11,566 nucleotides of DNA, taken from contig JABSRY010000038.1 of NCBI GenBank assembly GCA_013214985.1, positions 1 through 11,566 on the forward strand, written 5' to 3'. The notes below the pieces were generated by a model. That model was not told where the DNA came from. It made no database searches and saw only the letters and a program-made list of their open reading frames with translations. The stretch is from Hyphomicrobiales bacterium (GTDB lineage: Bacteria; Pseudomonadota; Alphaproteobacteria; Rhizobiales; OSC116). Within the stretch, counting starts at the first letter, position 1, and every line of letters begins with the position of its first letter. Of this stretch, positions 6,323 to 11,566 are shown one piece after another. The position numbers and the translations under genes were made by a program.

Positions 6323-7558
6323 TTAGTCCAATTGTTTTGCATGCACATTTTCTTCATCAATTTGAGAATATTGATCAATAATTTCTTCCGATAATTCTAA
6401 ACTGTCTATTCTCTGGCCTTTTTTAAATATCTTTGTTGTGGATGTTTGAATGGCCAATACATCTTTTTCAACCATGGCAAAATGCTTCGAAAGATTGGCA
6501 ACTCGGGTGTCTAGCCGCCGCATATCGTCCATCATCCGCGCGACTTCATTCTGTATTAAATGCGCCTGCTCACGCATTTTAGCATCCTTCAAAATAGATT
6601 GAATAGTATGAACAGCCAGCATCAGCATGTTGGGCGATGCAATAAACACCCTTTTTCGGTGGCTTTCTTGAATTAGATCATCAAAATTTTCATGTATTTC
6701 TACAAAAATATATTCACTGGGCACAAACATAATAGCGGTATCTTGGGTTTCACCCGCAATAAAATATTTTTCATCAATGTCATTAATATGCTTTTTAACA
6801 CTACTTCTAACTTGCGCTTTAGCAAGTTTGGCTTCTTGGTCATTCCGCGCTTCTTGCCATGCTCTAAACCCTTCAAGCGGAAATTTAGCATCCACCACAA
6901 TAGATGCCGCTTGGTTTGGCAATCTAATTAGACAATCTGGGCGTTTTCCATTGCTTAAGGTTGCCTGAAACTCATAAGCATTGCTTGGCAAACCGTCGGC
7001 AATAATCGCCTCCATTTGCCCTTGGCCAAATGCACCACGCGCCTGCTTATTACGCAATATATTTTGCAGATCAACCACATGAGATGACAAATCGGTAATA
7101 TTTTTTTGCGCATTATCAATCAAAGACAAACGCGAGTTAATATTGTTCAAACTCTCAAATGTATTTTTTTGGTTTTGGCTTAAACTTTGCCCAACCTTGT
7201 GCCCCAAATTATCCATTCGCTCATTAAGCACACGGGCTAAGCCAGATTGTTGATGCGCCTGTACATCGCCCAAATTCTTAATTTTACCAGACATTTCGGC
7301 ATTGGTTTTAATCAGGTCGAGCAATCTATTTTCTAATCGGGTGCTTTTATCTTTTTCGGCTTCAAACCTAGCAACATCTTGCGCGTGGCGAATACGTTCA
7401 AGCTCTATTTGCAAGTGTCGCGACTTGCCTAACGAGCGGTTGAAAACCCAAATTACCAAAAAAACCAGCAAGACTAGTATTACAAAAGCCAACAACGCAT
7501 AAAATTCATAACCCGATAACGTAAAATTACCAAAATTGAATTTTTGTCCCTCAAACAT
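6323..7558 (-). CDS. rmuC: DNA recombination protein RmuC homologue
   Basis: RmuC limits inversions at short inverted repeats in E. coli and is predicted to be a nuclease-like, membrane-anchored protein; its mechanism is not settled. The 411 residues show one N-terminal transmembrane helix (about 17-39), a long coiled-coil region (about 45-170), then the RmuC domain: RGAFGQGQME (174-183), RPDCLIRLP (206-214), VVDAKFPLEGF (221-231, the restriction-fold D..K core) and IMFVPSE (276-282). A basic and acidic C-terminal tail follows. The SD (AGGTG) lies 6 bases before the ATG but inside a 12-bp predicted hairpin. From memory, rmuC usually adjoins def-fmt in alphaproteobacteria; here the TRAP operon lies between. 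Confidence 0.94.
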   Translation of the reverse strand: MFEGQKFNFGNFTLSGYEFYALLAFVILVLLVFLVIWVFNRSLGKSRHLQIELERIRHAQDVARFEAEKDKSTRLENRLLDLIKTNAEMSGKIKNLGDVQAHQQSGLARVLNERMDNLGHKVGQSLSQNQKNTFESLNNINSRLSLIDNAQKNITDLSSHVVDLQNILRNKQARGAFGQGQMEAIIADGLPSNAYEFQATLSNGKRPDCLIRLPNQAASIVVDAKFPLEGFRAWQEARNDQEAKLAKAQVRSSVKKHINDIDEKYFIAGETQDTAIMFVPSEYIFVEIHENFDDLIQESHRKRVFIASPNMLMLAVHTIQSILKDAKMREQAHLIQNEVARMMDDMRRLDTRVANLSKHFAMVEKDVLAIQTSTTKIFKKGQRIDSLELSEEIIDQYSQIDEENVHAKQLD

Positions 7559-7560
7559 AT

Positions 7561-7594
7561 AACACCTAAACCTAATTTAATTGGCTTAAGTGTT
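7561..7594 (-). promoter_or_regulatory. Hairpin sequestering the rmuC ribosome binding site
   Basis: On the minus strand, AACACUUAAGCC (7594-7583) pairs with GGUUUAGGUGUU (7572-7561): 12 continuous pairs, two of them G-U, with a 10-base loop. The 3' arm contains the only plausible rmuC SD (AGGUG) and ends two bases before the AUG. There is no T-tract, so it is not a terminator for dctM. Folding is by eye. Confidence 0.5.
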
Positions 7595-7656
7595 ATCATA
7601 GTATAAAGAACAAAACTAGTACATTTAGCGCGCGTCTAATTTTTAAAATGTATCGC

Positions 7657-8961
7657 TCACGAGAACGGAATGATAAGCGCAATGCTCGGAATTAATATTA
7701 ACAATCCTAGCCTTACAATATCCATCGCCCAAAAAGGCGTCACCCCTTTAAAAATGGTTTTGGTGCTTACATCTTTAAGCACCCCGCGCAGCACAAATAC
7801 ATTCAGGCCAACAGGCGGCGTTATAAGCGATATTTCAGTCACCACGACCACCAATATGCCAAACCAAATTAGGTTCATTTCGGGTGTCATACCAAAATCT
7901 AAGCCTTGTATTAGCTGATAGAACACAGGCACAGTTAACAATAACATTGACAAGCTTTCAAATACGCAACCCAAAACAATATATACCCCCATAATCAGGA
8001 GCAAAATTAAAATAGGCGATAAATCAAAACCCGTAACAAAGGCTAACAAACCCTCAGGCAAACCCGCCAAATTCACAAAGTTAGAAAATATGGTCGCACC
8101 AATCACCAACGAAAATAACATCGCCGTGGTTGTAATGGTTTCAATTAGGGCACTCATAATTTTGGCCCAAGTCATTTTGCGTTTTAAAAACCCAATTAGT
8201 AACGCGCCACCACTGCCAATACCTGCGGCTTCTGTTGGGGTAAATACCCCCGCATAAATACCGCCGATCACCAGTAGAAATAACGCAAGCACCCCAGAAA
8301 TGCCCGATAAAGCTTCTATTTTCTGTGCCCAGTTAAAGGTTTCGCCAGCGGGGCCAGATGATGGGTCGCGCCATACTGTCCATTTAACCGCAACAAGGTA
8401 TAGTATAATGCCCAAGATACCGGGTAAAACACCCGCTAAAAACAGCTTACCAATGCTCACTTCGGTTAATAAACCATACATTACCAAAATCACACTTGGC
8501 GGAATTAAAATACCCAATGTACCGCCTGCTGCAATAGATGCGGTTGCCAAACTATCGGCATAACCATATTTGCGCATCGATGGCATGGCCACTTTACTCA
8601 TGGTTGCCGCCGTGGCTAAAGAAGAGCCACAAATAGCGCTAAAACCGCCACAAGCCACAATGGTTGCCATGGCTAAACCGCCCTTGCGTTTGCCCAAAAA
8701 GGCATAGGACGCGGCGTATAATTCTTTGGAAAGACCTGAGACATTAACAAATAGGCCCATTAAGATAAATAATGGAATAACCGTTAAGCCATAATCTTGC
8801 CCTGTATCGATAATCATACCAGATGCCATAGAAAAAGCTGCTTTAAAGCCTTTAAGATAGGCATAACCAAATATGCCAATTGCACCCATTGCAAAAGCAA
8901 TCGGGATGCGTAAGAATACTAATATAATTAAAATAGCAAATGCAATGAGTGCAATAGTCAT
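7657..8961 (-). CDS. dctM: TRAP transporter large permease (DctM family)
   Basis: Sodium-coupled translocation subunit of a tripartite ATP-independent periplasmic transporter. At 434 residues it has the usual length and is hydrophobic throughout (about 11-13 membrane segments). Hallmarks seen: the first repeat signature AAGGTLGILIPPS (144-156), with YGLLTEVSIGKLFLAGVLPG (162-181) just after it; FTPTEAAGIG (240-249); and the second-repeat LITPPVGLNVFVLRG (379-393). The two LxPP motifs (I-P-P and T-P-P) mark the two inverted halves of the elevator-type domain. It is third in the dctP-dctQ-dctM operon, 24 bases after dctQ, with an AAGGG SD 6 bases before the ATG. The substrate is not deducible from this subunit. 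Confidence 0.94.
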   Translation of the reverse strand: MTIALIAFAILIILVFLRIPIAFAMGAIGIFGYAYLKGFKAAFSMASGMIIDTGQDYGLTVIPLFILMGLFVNVSGLSKELYAASYAFLGKRKGGLAMATIVACGGFSAICGSSLATAATMSKVAMPSMRKYGYADSLATASIAAGGTLGILIPPSVILVMYGLLTEVSIGKLFLAGVLPGILGIILYLVAVKWTVWRDPSSGPAGETFNWAQKIEALSGISGVLALFLLVIGGIYAGVFTPTEAAGIGSGGALLIGFLKRKMTWAKIMSALIETITTTAMLFSLVIGATIFSNFVNLAGLPEGLLAFVTGFDLSPILILLLIMGVYIVLGCVFESLSMLLLTVPVFYQLIQGLDFGMTPEMNLIWFGILVVVVTEISLITPPVGLNVFVLRGVLKDVSTKTIFKGVTPFWAMDIVRLGLLILIPSIALIIPFS

Positions 8962-8985
8962 GTGCTACCCTTAAGTTTTAAATGT

Positions 8986-9522
8986 TTAGAGAGATTCGTT
9001 AATAAGTGGTTCATCAGCATGCGGAATTAGTTTAAGCAGCAATAAAATGCCCCTCAAAATAAGACAAATTGCCGAAAGCCCAACCCAAAACAAAAAGAAA
9101 AAATTGACGTAATAGAGCGGTATATGCAGATATTCGGTATATTCACCATAATCTAATACTCGCAGCGCCAATATATGGATGCGGGGTAGTAAAAACAGTA
9201 AACCAACACCAAATAATATGTCGATAATGCCATCTCGAATACGCGCCATTTTTGGGCTATAAAAGCTGTCAAATAAATCAACGCAAATATGCTCGCCCTT
9301 GGCACTAATTACAGGCAATGCCGTAAAAATAACCACCGCCATACCCAGTCTAGTTAACTCGGTTGCACCGTCAATGGGTGCATTAAAAAAATATCGCCCA
9401 ATCACGTCACCAACGGTTAAAAAAACCATGGCCAATGCGGTTAACGAACCCACATAAAGTGGAATTCTGGCCGCCATTTCGGCCGCCAGAACAATCTTAT
9501 TATTATCTTGATTTTTTGTCAT
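8986..9522 (-). CDS. dctQ: TRAP transporter small permease (DctQ family)
   Basis: Small membrane subunit that pairs with DctM in the TRAP transporter. The 178 residues have four predicted transmembrane helices (about 21-42, 57-75, 97-113 and 138-165). Conserved features: DVIGRYFFNAPIDGATELTR (39-58), GEHICVDLF (76-84) and a late IPLYYVNFFFLF (134-145) typical of the family. The SD (AAAGG) overlaps the stop codon of dctP, with 8 bases between the genes, which suggests coupled translation. Identity rests on motifs and position, and is firm. Confidence 0.92.
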   Translation of the reverse strand: MTKNQDNNKIVLAAEMAARIPLYVGSLTALAMVFLTVGDVIGRYFFNAPIDGATELTRLGMAVVIFTALPVISAKGEHICVDLFDSFYSPKMARIRDGIIDILFGVGLLFLLPRIHILALRVLDYGEYTEYLHIPLYYVNFFFLFWVGLSAICLILRGILLLLKLIPHADEPLINESL

Positions 9523-9530
9523 GATAACCT

Positions 9531-10547
9531 TTATTTATAAGCTTTAATTTGCGCTTTAATAAATGCATGTGCTTCAGCAGCAGGTACACCTTTTGCTTCT
9601 AATTCAGCATAAACGTCTTTAGTTACTTTAGCAAAAACTTCGTCTAGCTTAACTTCATCTTCAGCCGATAGGTTTATAATAGGCTTGTTGGTTTCTTTAG
9701 TAAGTGCAACACCTTGGCCGTCGCCTTTTTCCCATGCGCTACCCGCCATTGCCGAAACTTGTTCGCCAAATACTTTGTCAAGGCCAGCTTTTTCGGCATT
9801 GCTTAGAGTATCATATTTTTCTTGGCTCATAATAATAGAAAACGCACCACGGTAAAAACCACCTGGCGTTTGTACCATTTGATCGGTCACTTCATTAACT
9901 TTAAGGAATTTACGTTCGCCCGCTGGCATCATCACGCCATCCGCAACACCAGATGCTAAAATTTCATAAACTTTAGGGCCAGGTGCTTTAACACCAATAA
10001 TGCCAAGTCCTTTAGCAACTGCGCCCATCACGCCACCACCAACACGAATTTTCTTGCCCGATAATGAAGCAAGGTCGGTAATCGATTTATTCACATGTAA
10101 CTGGCCTGCACCATGCACCATTAGGCCAATTACTTTAACGCCTTTATGCTCGTTTAACTTAGCAAGATATTTTTCATGTGCACGCCAATAAGCCACAGAA
10201 ATTGCCTCTGCGCCGCCTTCATAACCTGGTAATTCAATAATTTTTGTACCCGTAAATCTACCAGGGTTATAACCATTAAACATGTAAGCAATGTCTATAA
10301 CGCCGTCTTGCACAAAGTCAATCATACGTACAGGTGAGCCAACACCGGTTTTAATAACTGCCGTAACAGTACCGTCTGTTGCATCACTAATCATTTCTGC
10401 CAAGTTAGGCATAGCAACCGCTGTCATCGGATGAGAAGGTGGCAACCATGTCGAAATAGTAAGCTCCGTTGCATAGGCGGCTATATTAGAGGCGCCAAGC
10501 GCAACAACAGCAACAAAACCCAGTAGAGATTTTTTTAAAATTTTCAT
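9531..10547 (-). CDS. dctP: TRAP transporter substrate-binding protein (DctP family)
   Basis: Periplasmic solute receptor of the TRAP system. The 338 residues start with a Sec signal peptide (KK, hydrophobic core, AYA|TE cleavage after residue 26). The mature start TELTISTWLPPSHPM is typical of the family. The substrate-carboxylate arginine is probably R168 in GKKIRVGGG (164-172). The hinge region VKAPGPKVYEILASGVADGV (186-205) corresponds to the DctP signature (variant PGPKVYE). A later MMPAGERKF (206-214) and TPGGFYRGAFSIIM (227-240) line the second lobe. Related proteins bind carboxylates such as C4-dicarboxylates or keto and hydroxy acids; the specific ligand cannot be read from sequence. 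First gene of the operon, with a GGGA SD before the ATG and inverted repeats 95-140 bases upstream. Confidence 0.93.
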   Translation of the reverse strand: MKILKKSLLGFVAVVALGASNIAAYATELTISTWLPPSHPMTAVAMPNLAEMISDATDGTVTAVIKTGVGSPVRMIDFVQDGVIDIAYMFNGYNPGRFTGTKIIELPGYEGGAEAISVAYWRAHEKYLAKLNEHKGVKVIGLMVHGAGQLHVNKSITDLASLSGKKIRVGGGVMGAVAKGLGIIGVKAPGPKVYEILASGVADGVMMPAGERKFLKVNEVTDQMVQTPGGFYRGAFSIIMSQEKYDTLSNAEKAGLDKVFGEQVSAMAGSAWEKGDGQGVALTKETNKPIINLSAEDEVKLDEVFAKVTKDVYAELEAKGVPAAEAHAFIKAQIKAYK

Positions 10548-10640
10548 TGTCTTCCCTTTTTAATTATTAAGATTATTCTTTCCCATAAGAACAATTTAAG
10601 CACATATAGTTTTATTTGTAACTAATTTATTACTTAATAT

Positions 10641-10668
10641 GTTAATTAATTTTATGGCATTAATTAAC
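10641..10668. repeat. Perfect 10-bp inverted repeat GTTAATTAAT...ATTAATTAAC
   Basis: Arms at 10641-10650 and 10659-10668 with an 8-base spacer. Each arm contains the self-complementary TTAATTAA, so the arms are also direct copies with centres 18 bases apart. It lies 94 to 121 bases upstream of the dctP ATG and is a plausible regulator site, although AT-rich arms arise by chance more easily. Confidence 0.4.
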
Positions 10669-10684
10669 CAACCATTCAGTTGGT
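10667..10684. promoter_or_regulatory. Operator-like dyad ACCAAC-N6-GTTGGT upstream of dctP
   Basis: A perfect 6+6 inverted repeat with a 6-base spacer and GC-containing arms inside a very AT-rich stretch. The size and spacing suit a dimeric HTH regulator (TetR, LacI or GntR type). It abuts the neighbouring TTAATTAA repeat. It probably controls the TRAP operon; the regulator is not identified here. Confidence 0.42.
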
Positions 10685-10918
10685 GTATGATTAAATATAT
10701 TATATTACCAGTCAACTAGAATCTTTATATTTTTTAGTAACACAACAAAAGCTTGCGTTTTTGGGTGCTTTTAGGGTTAATTATTTTCCTAGGTCGATGT
10801 ATTATGGATAATTATTAAGTGCATGGCTAAAAGAAGAATGCATATTTTGGTTATAATATCCTCAATGTATAGTTTTGCACAATTGTTGAAAATAATTGGA
10901 AAAACACAAATTTGATAG

Positions 10919-10943
10919 ATATTTTGCTAAAATATTGACGTCA
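10919..10943. repeat. Palindrome ATATTTT-GCT-AAAATAT adjoining TGACGTCA
   Basis: A 7+3+7 perfect inverted repeat (10919-10935) followed directly by the 8-base palindrome TGACGTCA (10936-10943). Both lie just upstream of the proposed def -35 element. They could be a regulator site for def-fmt or incidental AT-rich symmetry. Confidence 0.25.
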
Positions 10944-10952
10944 TACCCAGTT

Positions 10953-10980
10953 TTGACTATTGAGTTTGGTAGATTATTAG
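10953..10980 (+). promoter_or_regulatory. Candidate promoter of def-fmt
   Basis: TTGACT (10953-10958; 5 of 6) and TATTAG (10975-10980; 4 of 6) with a 16-base spacer; transcription would begin near 10987, leaving a leader of about 20 nt. A second TTGACG at 10935-10940 has only a poor -10 (TATTGA). Confidence 0.32.
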
Positions 10981-11005
10981 AAACTTTAGAAAAGAACCGA
11001 TAATA

Positions 11006-11521
11006 ATGACCATATTGCCGATTATAAAACATCCCGACGATGTTTTAAGAAAAATATGTCAGCCTGTAGAAACAGTCACCGATGAAGTCCGTAAATTAAT
11101 GGATGACATGTTAGATACGATGTATAACGCACCGGGTATCGGCCTAGCGGCTTGCCAAATAGGTGATTTGCGGCGCATCGTGGTTTTAGATTGCGTACGC
11201 GAGGCCGAAGAAGATGAAAAACGCCCGATGTTTTTTGTTAACCCCGAAATTATATGGGAAAGCCAAGATGTAGGCGAATATGAAGAAGGTTGCCTATCGA
11301 TCCCTGGGGTTTATGAAAATGTTATCCGCCCAAGCGAATGCAAAATTACGTTTTTAAATTATAATGGCGATGCACAAGAGCTGCTTTGTACAGGTTTATT
11401 GGCGACTTGCATCCAACATGAGATAGACCATTTAAACGGGGTGCTGTTTATCGATCATATCTCACGTTTAAAACGCAGTAGAGCATTAAAAAAATACAAA
11501 AAAGCCCAATCCGAAGATTAA
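11006..11521 (+). CDS. def: Peptide deformylase
   Basis: Removes the N-formyl group from nascent proteins at the ribosome exit. The 171 residues have the usual length and all three motifs: GIGLAACQ (44-51, motif I), EGCLS (94-98, motif II) and QHEIDH (137-142, motif III). Metal ligands are C96, H138 and H142; the catalytic base is E139. Motif I has cysteine (C50) where proline is the usual residue before the essential glutamine Q51. The N-terminal ILPIIKHPDDVLRK is typical. The SD is weak (AAAGAA about 12 bases upstream), but no other start fits. fmt follows within about 20 bases, as in most bacteria. Confidence 0.96.
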   Translation: MTILPIIKHPDDVLRKICQPVETVTDEVRKLMDDMLDTMYNAPGIGLAACQIGDLRRIVVLDCVREAEEDEKRPMFFVNPEIIWESQDVGEYEEGCLSIPGVYENVIRPSECKITFLNYNGDAQELLCTGLLATCIQHEIDHLNGVLFIDHISRLKRSRALKKYKKAQSED

Positions 11522-11540
11522 AATATTAGAGGTTAAAGAC

Positions 11541-11566
11541 AAGCGAATTATATTCATGGGAACTCC
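11541..11566 (+). CDS. fmt: Methionyl-tRNA formyltransferase, first codons only (runs off right edge; start codon unclear)
   Basis: Formylates initiator Met-tRNA, the partner activity of def. Only eight codons and part of a ninth are visible: from 11541 they read KRIIFMGTP, matching the conserved Fmt N-terminus M-R-I-I-F-M-G-T-P. An AGAGG SD at 11528-11532 is spaced 8 bases from 11541, exactly where the start should be, but the codon there is AAG, not ATG. No ATG, GTG or TTG exists in this frame between the stop at 11487 and the ATG at 11556, which would remove the first beta strand and has no SD. I place the 5' end at 11541 by homology; it is not a proven start. Confidence 0.75.

Larger units (their letters stand above)
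10548..11005. other. Divergent intergenic region between dctP and def (458 bases)
   Basis: Very AT-rich, with no gene I can support on either strand; the best small frame (10823-10915, 30 codons) has no SD. It holds inverted repeats on the dctP side (10641-10684), a lone TATAAT at 10852-10857 without a -35, a 17-base palindrome next to TGACGTCA (10919-10943), and a probable def promoter at 10953-10980. Its length suggests two independently controlled promoters. Confidence 0.7.

Noticed and set aside
7624..7640. TTAGCGCGCGTCTAA near the dctM stop as a terminator stem
   Set aside because: Only four outer pairs form cleanly and no T-tract follows on the minus strand.
10823..10915. 30-codon plus-strand frame (MAKRRMHILV...) in the dctP-def gap
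   Set aside because: No SD, no family resemblance, and such a length is expected by chance; not supportable as a gene.

Overview
The window looks like ordinary chromosome of a low-GC (by eye about 40%) alphaproteobacterium. Support comes from the CycM-type anchored cytochrome c, the alpha-type prephenate dehydratase, the small SRP RNA just upstream of dnaX, and a DnaX whose cysteine-poor zinc-module region resembles the version I remember from Hyphomicrobiales (Rhizobiales). A complete TRAP transporter and the AT-richness suggest a marine or aquatic heterotroph. That placement is inference; no marker in the window fixes the genus.

Layout, left to right. (1) 1-1684, minus strand: the N-terminal third of dnaX (runs off the left edge), the SRP RNA gene ffs, and pheA. 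(2) 1937-3552, plus strand: cycM, divergent from pheA, then a GhrA-type 2-hydroxyacid dehydrogenase. (3) 3549-4799, minus strand: a small MarR regulator that meets the dehydrogenase tail to tail with a 4-base overlap, then a solo GntR/UTRA regulator with its own intrinsic terminator. (4) 5062-6225, minus strand: two TadE-like pseudopilin genes joined stop-to-start, with no other tad genes in view. (5) 6323-7558, minus strand: rmuC, whose Shine-Dalgarno lies inside a predicted hairpin. (6) 7657-10547, minus strand: a tripartite TRAP operon dctP-dctQ-dctM. (7) 10548-11005: a long AT-rich divergent intergenic region with several inverted repeats. (8) 11006-11566, plus strand: def and the first bases of fmt.

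How the genes relate: dnaX/ffs, pheA/cycM and rmuC/def/fmt are housekeeping blocks whose neighbourhoods are, from memory, conserved in alphaproteobacteria. The TRAP operon separates rmuC from def and looks like an accessory insertion. The MarR, GntR and tadE-like genes are also accessory.

I found no evidence for a novel defence, mobile or biosynthetic system. There is no phage gene, transposase, CRISPR array or tRNA. The points most worth a second look are the absent canonical start codon for fmt, the hairpin over the rmuC ribosome binding site, the paired inverted repeats upstream of dctP, and the reduced zinc module of DnaX.
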